From positions 42,575,812 to 42,639,811 of the forward strand of contig NC_060259.1 of the NCBI RefSeq assembly GCF_921293095.1: a DNA stretch of 64,000 nt, written 5' to 3'. Below are positions 1-9,959 of this stretch, piece after piece. The DNA is from Ischnura elegans. Lineage: Eukaryota > Arthropoda > Insecta > Odonata > Coenagrionidae. The position numbers and the translations under genes are program-made. Position 1 is the first letter of the stretch. The number at the start of each line of letters is the position of its first letter. The notes under the pieces were generated by a model. The model was given only the letters and a program-made list of their open reading frames with translations. It did not search any database and was not told the DNA's origin.

Positions 1-955
1 CCTCCAAATCCATGAAGGTGGTGAACCCCACTCCCCCATGTTATCAGACTCGAATTTCTGGATACGGGCATGTTAAGTGGTTGAGGCTGCGGTCTTCATT
101 TCCGTAGTAATATCTATATTTTTATTTCAGCATACGTTTATGATGAGGATTTACACTTGCTTTTCGTTTCCGTTGTCTAGCTCTCGACTCTCCCTCCCGT
201 ATGGCTTCCACTGCTGCAAGTGGTGGGCCGGAGAGTCGAGCGTAGCACCCGTTTAAAACTTACGCTATCATAATGAAATTTTCAGGGTATATGGAGCGGA
301 CCCTTGTTAAGATTTGCACTTATCTCGAAGTTGACGAGTTTGAACCATTGTTTTTCGTATGAGACATTGTATTTGATGTAGAGGCAAGTGTTGAACAAGC
401 TGAGCTCTGAAAACCCTGAAGCTTTCGAGGTGATGATGTTAGTTTAAAAAGAATAATACGTAATAAAAGAAAAAATCCGATTGAGGAGGAGTGATGAGTT
501 TTTTATATTTCTCTTTGCGATGACGTATCGTATCGGTTGGTTTTCAGCAGACGGTATTCGTAATCATATTGTCCTCTCCTCTGGTTTCCAGGACATCAAG
601 GATTAGTTACTTTCTCTCCTGGTCCTCTTGGATGCATAGCGCACTGGACGTATTAGTGAATAGGATGGAGGTACATGGGGAATTTTTCTTGGAATTCCCA
701 TTGTGCCTCCATGCCTCGATAGTCAGATGAATTAAGGGTTGCAACCAATTGACTTCAAGGTATTATATATGAAGAAATGAATTATTCGGCAGACGTATAC
801 AGGATATAAAAAGTCCGAAAGATGTTTTTCGGTTAATATTGTCACTCATGTGCGAGGGAGAAAATTTTGTATTAACTCAGAAAAAGCTGCACCCTGATTA
901 TGTAACCGTGAGAAGGGTGAGAGCGATGTCGTCGCCAGGGGCAACGCGATACCCA
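1..955. other. Non-coding flank with two imperfect hairpins
   Basis: No convincing reading frame. Two stem-loops are visible: about 183-240, where CTCGACTCTCC pairs with GGAGAGTCGAG around an inner stem, and 667-710, an 18-bp stem with two mismatches and an 8-base loop (GGAGGTACATGGGGAATT against its partner at 693-710). Function unknown. Confidence 0.4.
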
Positions 956-960
956 CGACG

Positions 961-997
961 CACAGTGGGCTGAAATCGAAAAAAGCTGGCCAAAAAT
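961..997 (+). repeat. Transib terminal inverted repeat, 3' end
   Basis: Begins CACAGTGGGCTGAAATCG and is identical over 37 bp to the reverse complement of 3896-3932. It directly follows the CGACG duplication at 956-960. Confidence 0.92.
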
Positions 998-1471
998 CAT
1001 ATCTTCCATATTTTTATAATTAGCTCCACAAAATTTTTCCTACTATTCATATTTGGGTCATATAACATGAATATAAAGACATTTTGCCGAAAAATTGATC
1101 CTGGGAATTTTTTTAAACAAATTCATGGAGACGGAAAAAAACCAAAAATTGACTATTTGGACGGCTTCAGTTAAGAGGGAACTTTTAATTGAAATCAATA
1201 GTTAGGAATAAAAAAGTAAGTAGTTTAACATGAAATTTAATAATTTAAATAAAAATGTTCATATAAAATACATAAACTATTTTTTAAACATTATTAATGA
1301 TTTAGTCAACTAATTTTCCGTTAACACTTTGAAAGGACACACATAAGAAATCACCTAGCAAAAAATCTATACTATAAACTAAAATGCCACATAAAATTAT
1401 TTATGAACCATAATATATTAGCATAAATATATAAAACATAAGAAAACATTAGGGATAAATTTACCAGCCCA

Positions 1472-2463
1472 CTACCAGTTTTCATCGGATTCCCAGCCGT
1501 CACTGTCCTCATCAGAAGGTGGCTCCTCTAATACAAGTAAGTTTCGTATATCCTTTGAAACATTTCTTTTAGCATTTGTACATACATAACTATTGAATAT
1601 TAGATAATCCGAAGTAAGGAGGAGCCTTCGGAAAAGATCTCCCATTTCTTCTAAGAGCAAAATTTTTCGCGTGTGGTGCGCTCCGAATCTTCTGATATCT
1701 TTGTGGAGAGATTCCAAAGCCCTCCGAAGAAAATTGGCCAATTGGAAGCACTGCTGCCTTGGCAAGTGATGCTGCATGAAACTGCTCTTTGTGCACCGTG
1801 GGAGGCATGCAGTATCACGGATACATATCCACAAAAAGGGATGCAGTTTCTGAGCAGTACTCACTGAAATTGGCGTAATCTATCTCAAGTCCAGATGTCA
1901 GAGCTTTTAAAATAGAGGCAAACCTTGAGATGAGTTCCTCGCTAATGCCTATTGAAAAAGGAAAAAAAGTCCTCACCAAATCCTTCTTCCAAAAAATTTT
2001 AAATATTCATAACAAATTTTGGAATCAATAAATAAAAATCTATATAATATGACGTTTTGATGGTAAACATACCGGTAATTTCTGATGTTAGCGTAGGTTC
2101 AGAAAACAACTTCGGGCAGTGTTCCCATCATTAGTCGTGCCTAGAACATGCTTTAACAAGGAGCCTCAAGAAGAGATTCATGCATATCTGTTGGGAGCGG
2201 TATATCCTTCTCTAAACAACATGGAAATTTTACTACAAACTGACACTGGTTCTCTTGCATTCTTTCCATATCTGGATATACCCATTGAAAACGTATTTAT
2301 CCATGACATTCTTCAACACTTCCCTTGTCTTCTCGTCTTTCCCCAATTTTAACTTATCTTAAAGATATTGAAGGGCCAATTCACGTTTTGACGACAGCGA
2401 ATTTCCACTTTCATTAACAATAACGTCATGTATTTCTTTGCGGGTTACTTTCATGCGCTCCAT
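1472..2463 (-). pseudogene. Transib transposase relic (RAG1-like), internally deleted
   Basis: Minus-strand coding remains. An ATG at 2463 opens a stretch beginning MERMKVTRKEIH that reads on with one stop (2359-2361). Then comes the Transib signature GTTNDGNTAR (about 2115-2145), a consensus intron at 1949-2072 (GTATGT donor, CAATAG acceptor) that rejoins SEITG to ISEELISRF in frame, then the C-terminal block with YPWYCMPPTVHK and PIGQ. A single-base insertion near 1720-1724 shifts frame just before ALESLHKDIRRF; the E in ALES lies where RAG1 and Transib have their third catalytic acid. The C-terminus RRLLLTSDYLI and the acidic tail SDEDSDGWESDENW end at 1472. The region that should hold the two catalytic aspartates is missing between the N-terminal part and GTTNDGN. 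Family assignment rests on motif recognition, not alignment. Confidence 0.82.
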
Positions 2464-3895
2464 TTTCTCTCATCCGAAATATTAACAATCTAAATCACCG
2501 CGTAAGGAAAGCGAAATTAGAACATATTTCCCTAAATAATACACACGATCACAGAGATATTTTACTTGGAAAACGTACCTTTTTATCGTTCCGAGATATC
2601 CTTCACTAATGGTAGTTCGGCCTCAGCGCTGAAATTTCACGATATAGGGAAAAAAATCCTCGTTCTTCGCTTCCATGGGACAAGCACGCACATCCTTTCG
2701 CACTCACGAAGACAAACTGACTAATTTTCTCGGTAAAATTGTGGAAGAGACTAGTTTTCAACCAATTGGAGAGAAGCATTTGTGGAAAACCCCGTGGGAA
2801 GGGAAGCGATCCTCAACAGTGCAATAACCCTTTCATAGATCGAGGCAATAATGAAATAAGCGGCATTTATACAAAGGGACAGTTATGAAACGAGTACAGA
2901 ACTTCTTAAACTCCAGATAAGAATCATAACACGGTGGTTGGGTTTTCGGGTAAATAGGGATTAACGTGGTCGGCAGGGTAGTGCCCGCCGCCACTGCGCG
3001 GGCGGCGCTCCGCCACACGTGTGCCCTTTCCAGTGTTTGAGCTGATGGGAGTTATAAAAGGCCTAGAAGAGTACGGATAGCAGAATATGTAAGTGTATAG
3101 TGTTAAGAATTGGGCTTTCCAAGAATTAATATATAATTCTTTGCAGCCGCCCGCTTCCCGGGACAAGAATCTGACTTGCCGGCGCAATCGTTGAGTCCAT
3201 TATATGACTTATGAAGGAAATCGTAATGTGCCCTTGGAAAAATTGGAACTATAAGACTAATATGTCATGCTAAATGTATACAGAGTATATAAGTGTAGAC
3301 AAATGTAATTTCGCCTCACTTTTGGCGAATTATCGTCGACTACAGCTAAGTCTGAACAAAGGTTAGCATCTAACCACCGCGTCGGGCGGTTGGACATTCA
3401 TGCACGTAACTTGATAGGAGAGGCGGGGAGGCAAATTGGGGCAGGATTTTTCAATTGATAACTAAAGTTGACACTTCATTTTATAATGTGGTGCTAAACA
3501 CTCCGTGAAGCAAAGTGAAAAACATCAAGTTTTTCTCTACATTATGTTCAAAACACGTGAAAAATAGGACATTTTAATTGTTTAAATAAAACTTGTAAAT
3601 ATTATCGCTAGAATTAAAACTTTCACCATATTGGATTCTTAAAATGTTAATTTATATTATGTAATGATTTAAATTTAGGCATTTTTAAACATAACGCAAC
3701 AGTAGAAAAAAAACTTCAGTCAATTTTTTCAAAAAATGGGGAAAAACTTTTGCGATCATTTTTCATTACATTGACAGATGTCTCCTGTTTAAAAAAAATT
3801 AGTTATAAATAAAATTATTTCAGTAATATGGTCACTGATTATTCTATAATTTGAAAATATAATAGTTTTTTCCAAATTAAAAAGTGAAAAAAACC

Positions 3896-3932
3896 ATTTT
3901 TGGCCAGCTTTTTTCGATTTCAGCCCACTGTG
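3896..3932 (-). repeat. Transib terminal inverted repeat, 5' end
   Basis: Perfect inverted match to 961-997; ends ...GCCCACTGTG and is followed by the second CGACG at 3933-3937. Confidence 0.92.
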
Positions 3933-3937
3933 CGACG

Positions 3938-3979
3938 CACAGTGGGCTGAAATCGGAAAAAGCTTGCCAAAAATCGCTG
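3938..3979 (+). repeat. Second Transib-type terminus, abutting the first element
   Basis: Starts CACAGTGGGCTGAAATCG immediately after the CGACG at 3933-3937 and matches the 37-bp terminus at 961 at about 35 of 37 positions. The sequence beyond diverges from both ends of the first element, so it is a different copy. No partner terminus was seen downstream, so it is a remnant or its other end is degraded. Confidence 0.8.
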
Positions 3980-4167
3980 TAGGTTTAAATATTACTAAAT
4001 TAATGAAAATTTTTGCGATTGTGTATTTTAAGGATACAATAAAACTTATTTAGGATGATGTAGTCAATAATTTTTTTAGGAGGGCAATAAAAATTAAAAA
4101 TAGCTACAAGTTGTGCGGGAAACCTAGTTGCAAGGGGTTATTCGAAATTTTGACGCGGGAGTATCAT

Positions 4168-4272
4168 GGGAAAGATAGAATTTCTTCTGTTGCGATAGCG
4201 ATAAAAGAAATTCTATCTTTCCGATGCGATAGCTATTAGATAGCTAATAGCGATGTAGCTATCTAATAGCTT
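4168..4272. repeat. Two adjacent hairpins
   Basis: Arms 4169-4186 and 4205-4222 (GGAAAGATAGAATTTCTT and its complement) are followed by arms 4231-4245 and 4257-4271 (AGCTATTAGATAGCT and its complement). Both stems are essentially perfect. Possibly part of the element whose terminus is at 3938. Confidence 0.6.
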
Positions 4273-4516
4273 TTCATAAGGTAAGTGATGATTTAAAATT
4301 GCCATTGAGGCTTTTAAACTGTAAATATTGGTCATTGAAGAGTTATAAAAGTTAGTCGCGATAGCAGCGATTATGAATCCGTGATCGCACTCTTTATCAC
4401 GCTATGAACGTCATCGGCCTATCACGTTCGAAACCGATGGTGAAAATCTTATGCTGTTATAAAAACAAGCAATAAATGCAACTATTAAAAAAGTATTGTT
4501 TATGAATGAATAAAAA

Positions 4517-4693
4517 ATGCCCTATAATCGAGTAAAAACAAAAAAATGGAATAAAATTCTTAATTATTTCTACTGGATTGCTGTCTTGACTTCATTGGTT
4601 GTCCACGTCATTCAATTGTTATATACGTATGGTGGTGAATTCGAAGAGGCGGTGAATTCGATTGAGCAGCTCTATTTTCACGCAGCAAGTTGG
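4517..4693 (+). pseudogene. Possible orphan exon of an insect chemoreceptor-like protein
   Basis: An ATG opens MPYNRVKTKKWNKILNYFYW, then one hydrophobic segment (IAVLTSLVVHVIQLLYTY) and EFEEAVNSIEQLYFHAASWK, followed by a good GTAAGT splice donor at about 4694. The pattern (basic start, membrane helix, short acidic loop, hydrophobic stretch ending in K) resembles the first exon of insect odorant receptors (7tm_6). No further exons were found downstream, so it may be an orphan exon or coincidence. Confidence 0.25.
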
Positions 4694-5282
4694 AAAGTAA
4701 GTACTGCTTGGGCAAATTCGCGGTGTCCTATTGGATTGCCTTGCAGATTCTCTAGCGATAGTATTCTCGTAAGGGACTAAATGCATTTCGTTCTCTTCCG
4801 CCGTTTCGTGTACTAATGGTTTTATTTTTAAGAGTAGAATGGACGGGATATACTTTTAGCCTCTTGTGTTCCACGAATGGCAACGGAGACGGGAAATAAA
4901 TAAGGTTACGCGTAGAGCGAAGAAGGATCCGGGACGCCCATTGTCTTCAGCAAAATTTCATTGCTAATGAAGTGTTATGAAGTGAATTGAAAAAGTAATA
5001 TCTTTAATTAAATTAAAATTCAAAAGAAGTTATTGTACAGAGCATCAGTTATAATTTAAAATGAAACAATTCCTTATATCAGAGTACATAGATGAAAGCT
5101 GAAAACAATTATATGCACACGTTTTCACCCTGTACAAACATACAATACAAACAAACATAAATAAATACAACTAGAAACAAATAAATGATACGTATTATAA
5201 AATTAAGTAAACACGCTGCCTCAGTTGCTTTACTGACAATTGCAGTACATATGCCAGCCCTCTCTTCTGCAGAAGCAGCCTC

Positions 5283-8200
5283 TCACTCTTGTGCAGCTGC
5301 CTTACGCTCTTCAGCAGCAGCTTTTCTTTCAGCTGCTGCGGCTCTTCTCTCTGCAGCAACTGCCCGGCGCTCCAAGGATTTGGCAATACTCTCCAGGGCA
5401 TTCACTTTCCTCACCATGAGATCCTCCTTCTTCTTCTGAGGCAGAGTATTGTGGAAAAAAGTATGATTACCTATGATTATCACATTTTAGGAAAAAGAAT
5501 TTGATTGATTGAACAGGTTAATGACTCATTACCTCCAATGCCTTCATGGTGTCCAAAATCATTGTTGTCACCCTCAGAAGGTCACCTTGATTCTTTTCTG
5601 AGGAGATAAAATTTTAATTTACTACTGTACCCCATTTCTTGACCTCCTATTTTGTAATTACCAAGCCTTGCATTCTCATTCAATTGACGAAAGCAAAATT
5701 TGATGAAATGCCTACATTCTTGAATATATGTCACAGCCAGTCCCAATTTTTTCAAGGCAAATAGTAAAATTAGAAATTGAATGCAACTCACGTCTGCTAC
5801 TCCCAGCATCCTCCTTCGGGAACAAATCTTCTACATTTATTTCCATCTAATTAAAAAAAAATTAGAGTTAAGGCTCAGCATATGAGTAATAAAGTATATT
5901 AATATTATATCTATGGGGACATAAAAAATTATAGTTACATGCTGCACTGCCTCTTTGGGATTGGATGTAGTCCCCTCATCATCTTGCGCCTGAATAAGAG
6001 AGAAGAAAACACCTCAAAAGGATAGAAAATATAATACTGATACATTATTTAATTTCCACACCCGCGATATTTTACAATGGGGAACTTGCATGAATTTTTT
6101 TTATTTCACAGGCGAACAGAAAATTATTTTCTGAGTACAACAAAGAAAACCGCATGTATATCTGAGTTTTCCTTCGCGAGATATTTAACGATAAATATAA
6201 CGAATTTTAAAGCGCGGGAAAAACTCCCTCACCCCCCAAGCCACTGCCGACGAAGCCTCGATGACGTCAAAGGTGCCTAAACATCTCGCGAAGCTATTGT
6301 TGTGATTGTTTGTAATAGTTGCCAGCAGTTGTGAGAGCTTCGTTTGTTAGACGTGTTGATTATTTTATATTTAAATATAAATATCCGACGATAGAGGCTT
6401 GGAAGCCCTCATATTTTGCATTATTTATAATATTAATATCTGAGTAAGGGCATAAAATATAAAACGGAGGCAGTTAAACCAAACATTTTATAATACCTAA
6501 ATAACATCGTTGTAGGAGTCTGAGCCACGGCCATTGGAAGGGGGATTCGTTAATCGTAAGTTGATGTTATCGATGGCATATCATTCATTTAAGTATGTAA
6601 TTAGAACGATTTTGATGTTTACTAATGTCTGCTTAGCTTTTATATATACAATAACTTCATCCGTTTATTCGTAGGTACCGGAGAATTCGTCGTTTAGGAC
6701 TGTCTGTGCTTGTATCATGGGGTGAATTCCAGTCAATGCAACTTTTTCTCGCTGATTGGAGACATCTAGGAACATTTTTGTGCCAAAATAGTGTTATTTT
6801 CAACGTGACATCTCCCGTTAAGCTACTGCTAATAATCACAGTGCCAGTGGTTGTAATGCACAAAGTTTGACAAGGTTGAAAAATATCGGCTAAGAGTTAT
6901 CAGTGTTCCATCGTGATTGAATTGTAAAAAGTGCTATTGCGCTATCGATAAATGTCTAACAGTAGTGTAAAAATTGTCAGTGGCGTGCTAATCTCCGTTG
7001 TTCACCGTAGATATGGCATTTCACGATCACGCTATTGAAATAAAAACTGAGTGAAGTTTGTTATTCCATTATTTCAATGAATAGTAGTGAGTAAAGTCAC
7101 CTGTGTCACTTGTGTGGGCTAATTTAAGGGTTTAAATCAGTGAATAAATAGTTGTTTTCATCATAACGACTTCTGTTATTGTAAGTGGTACGTGATGAAT
7201 ATAAGAATGTGACAGTGACATCCAGTTTTTGATAAGAGTATTTGCCTATTTCCCACTATATTTTTATGGTATATGTTAGTATATTGTTTATGGATTTACC
7301 TATATTATTGAAATAGGTTATAGCTTGTGTGTGTGTTGGCAGCGGAACCGATTCGCGATCTAACATGTGGATTGTGTGCAGACTGTTTTGCTGTGAATTC
7401 GTACCGTAGGACGGATAGGACTACCTTCTCCGTTAATTCGGCGTTGCCAAATTCAACAGCACAGCCTACTCTAATGTCAACAGCACAGCTTACGATCGTT
7501 ATCCTCCAGTATTACAAGTTTCTTTTACAACTCGATTTGCCGCCGACGTATAGCAATAATGTGTCTTAACAAATTCCATGAGGGTCGTGGCATCAATTTT
7601 TGGTGTCCTAAAAAAAGGCTGGTGTCCTAACACCCCATGCCACACGCCTTTTAGGCGCCTTGCGGGGTATTATGTAGATGTAGATGAATTTCAGGTGTAC
7701 TATTCGAACGAGTGGCAACGTTATCATGCATTTTTCTGATCACTAAAACATACGAAGTGAAACGCTTGTACTTCATCATCCCGATGCCGCATTATTAATA
7801 TCCCAAGTAATAATCTAAGCACAATAGCAATAGGAAAACTTGCCCAAGAATAACTTAACAAAATAAAGTGACGATGAGCGGCTAAGTACTCCCTTAAAAT
7901 AAATTTTACACCATGCGCTCAGCGTATTTCCCTACTCCCTACAGTTGTTTAGGCACCTATGACGTCACGCCTGGCCTCGGCAACACTCGGGTGTCTTCGC
8001 GCAGTGGTCGGCTCAGAGAAATTTTTCTCGATTTTAAATGCAATTTTTTTATTTCTTTTGATGTTGAATGGAGAAACTGAAGGTATTTTTGCGAGCTAAT
8101 GTATCCATTTGACTTATTCAAAATAGTTTTTAGAGCAATCTACGACCCATGCAAGTTCCTCATTATGTGCAATATTACTCATTGCTTTCCTACTCACCCT

Positions 8201-8907
8201 GGATGTCTCCAATTCCTCTGCAATGGCACTGGACACATTGTCTGAGGCAGATATGGCAGGCATTGAGGCAGATGTGTTAGACGTTGAGGCAGTCTGTGAA
8301 GAAGGAAATTATGGGGTGGGTCAGGAGGAATGAGAGCATTAGTAAGACCACAGCATGTTTACATATTATTTCTATTATCATGTAACTTAGCTTAACAATA
8401 TATAATTTGATACTCACTGGAACACTCTCGCAGAATTCTGGTATTGGCAAGCCAGCTGCCATTTCAGTGCCAATGACTGCTAGGCACTTCTCCTCCATTT
8501 CCGACAATACCTCTGTCACAGGCTTGCTGCCTGTCTCTCCACAGCCAGCATTAATTCTTGCAGCTTTGGCCCGGACATTCCTCTTCAGGTCTCGCCAAGT
8601 CTGCTTATGTCATTGGCTGATTAGTCCAAGAGGTGAAATATAAAGAAATAATCTCTAATATCTTTGAATGACGAACCTTTTTCCATTGCTCAATGTCTTT
8701 AATCCCCCCCAGCTCATTAAGCATCGCTGAGAGGGTCTGCCAGTGGCGCTGCGTCTTTTCAAACCCTAGAGATCCAGTGAACCTCCCGGAGGCTAAGCCG
8801 CTGTGGGTAGACATGTAATCCACAAGCAGCTTCAACTGCCGTTCATTTGCGCGCCCTACTCGGGTATTTTTCTTCCTGCAAATATAACGCTGTTGACTTA
8901 ATCTCAT
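5283..8907 (-). CDS. Myb/SANT-like DNA-binding protein, PIF/Harbinger-associated type, six exons
   Basis: Six minus-strand exons join in frame: 8907-8677, 8600-8418, 8293-8198, 5846-5792, 5597-5533, 5435-5283, giving 260 codons plus TGA. All junctions have GT donors and AG acceptors. Residues about 18-95 form a Myb/SANT-like (zeste or Myb_DNA-bind_5 type) domain: ERQLKLLVDYM, RHWQTLSAMLNELG and the WKKTWRDLKRNVRAKAA helix, which is split by the first intron. A Ser/Thr/Ala linker (TASTSNTSASMPAISAS) follows, then a coiled coil rich in AERRAAAAERKAAAEERKAA. This layout is typical of the Myb-like second protein of PIF/Harbinger transposons and of domesticated copies; such proteins bind DNA and partner the transposase, but no transposase was found here. 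The start is uncertain: ATG 8907 is in frame, but a TTTGCAG acceptor at 8876-8882 could instead join an upstream first exon. Confidence 0.72.
6195..8040. mobile_element. Inverted-repeat element inside the Myb/SANT gene intron
   Basis: The stretch at 6195-6281 and the reverse complement of 7944-8040 share AGGTGCCTAAACA, TGACGTCA and a looser outer match (ATTTTAAA, GGAAAAA, CTCTGA-like blocks). They flank about 1.66 kb without coding sequence apart from a small dispersed repeat at 7618-7686. Boundaries and target duplication are not clear. The whole lies within the 2.35-kb fourth intron. Confidence 0.45.
7618..7686 (+). repeat. Dispersed short repeat, copy A
   Basis: Core: GTGTCCTAACACCCC, CACACGCCTTTTAGGCG, TGCGGGGTATTATGTAGATG with a repeated GATGTA tail. 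The same core occurs at 17620, 24592 and 48270. A short GC-rich body with a hexamer tail suggests a SINE or the 3' end of a LINE. Confidence 0.6.
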
Positions 8908-9380
8908 GACAAAAATATTATTTAAGTATGAAAGTAATGACCTTAAGTTTTCCTAATTATTGCAACAAAGGGTACCTAATGTCAATGAATCAACCTAAAA
9001 AGTAATCATGATCATTTTCTTAATATTATAGGTCAGAAGTTAAAAAATGTAGAAAACTACAATCTGTGCATCTAAATATTTTATCTCTAGCACAAGTCAC
9101 AATCTTCTAAGAAATAAAATTTTTCAATAATTTCTCCTTTTCAGTGATCCCTACATAGATGCGCATAAGTATTATGAGTTTGATTTTTCGTTGCGAGAGT
9201 CACTTGATAAACACCCTAAAATTATTGCCGCATAGTTGACATGTCATACATAGTTTAAGGACTTGATGCTTTCCCATTGGAATGAGTAAATAATATATTC
9301 TCGATAAATATTTTTGACTTCTTTATAGACGTTAAATATCCTAAACATCCCAAGAACATTTTACTTATTATTTACCTTAT

Positions 9381-9457
9381 GGTAACTTGAGTTATGTTAT
9401 TAAATGTGATTGAGCCTTATGGGCTCAATCACATTTAATAACATAACTCAAGTTACC
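9381..9457. repeat. Perfect palindrome with 36-bp arms
   Basis: Arm 9381-9416 (GGTAACTTGAGTTATG...) is exactly complementary to 9422-9457, with a 5-base loop (TTATG). No flanking duplication is evident. A stem this perfect implies recent origin or ongoing gene-conversion-like upkeep. Confidence 0.9.
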
Positions 9458-9718
9458 AGCAAAATATATCGCACCTAAACCTTCGCCAACGAAGTTTTAA
9501 CCAATTTTTGATTAAACACGTACTGTTTTACACGTTATTATCTTCCTATCAAGTAGTTTAATCATGGGAGAAGTCTTCCATGATTCGATTCAAAAACTCC
9601 TCAAGTGAATTCACTGTTACAACTACACCGCAATACTCCGCTTTGTTTTTCTTCATCCATATTAATCAACCTTTAACCGCTAACTAACATACTATGTGAG
9701 CTGAAGCCCTGAGCTGAG

Positions 9719-9957
9719 CTATCAGGGGGGCACGTGCCCCGCTGACGCTTAAAAAATAGACAAGATTATCATTACGTTCGTTTAATTTTGTGTATTACGG
9801 AGCCTCAATAATTTAATTTAATATTAATAAATATCATATCAAAATAAAGAGAATATTTTATACACGTATAGTTGTATTTTGTTTTTAATCTAAAATATGA
9901 GATGGCCTATCAGATCCTTGTGCCCCCCCCCCCCAGAAAAATTCCTGAATCCGCCCC
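9719..9957. mobile_element. hAT-type MITE fragment
   Basis: The right end TGAATCCGCCCCTG with a preceding C-run matches the right end of the MITE at 54987-55188 (GGATCCGCCCCTG). The left side begins near CAGGGGGGCACGTGCCCC at about 9723 and is degraded. No target duplication is visible. Confidence 0.5.
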
Positions 9958-9959
9958 TG

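Larger units (their letters stand above)
961..3932 (-). mobile_element. Transib-superfamily DNA transposon, defective
   Basis: The two ends are identical inverted repeats of 37 bp (961-997 and 3896-3932) that begin CACAGTGGGCTGAAATCG. The element is flanked on both sides by the 5-bp direct repeat CGACG (956-960 and 3933-3937). A CAC-type heptamer end plus a 5-bp GC-rich CGNCG-like target duplication is the hallmark of Transib elements, the superfamily related to RAG1/RAG2; CACAGTG is also the heptamer of V(D)J signal sequences. The transposase relic inside runs on the minus strand, so the 5' end is at 3932. About 1.4 kb (2464-3895) between the relic's start and the 5' end holds no recognisable coding sequence. 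The copy lacks most of the transposase core and could only move if supplied in trans. Identical ends and an intact target duplication suggest fairly recent insertion. Confidence 0.88.

Noticed and set aside
2833-3187. Overlapping minus-strand frames inside the Transib element
   Set aside because: No transposase motifs; composition looks like a GC-rich non-coding stretch.
5185-5439. Plus-strand frame rich in Ser/Ala
   Set aside because: Mirror image of the coiled-coil last exon of the minus-strand Myb/SANT gene.
9595-9660. Minus-strand frame MKKNKAEYCGVVVTVNSLEE as a first exon of the Myb/SANT gene
   Set aside because: It ends in a stop and has no donor that matches the phase of the next exon.
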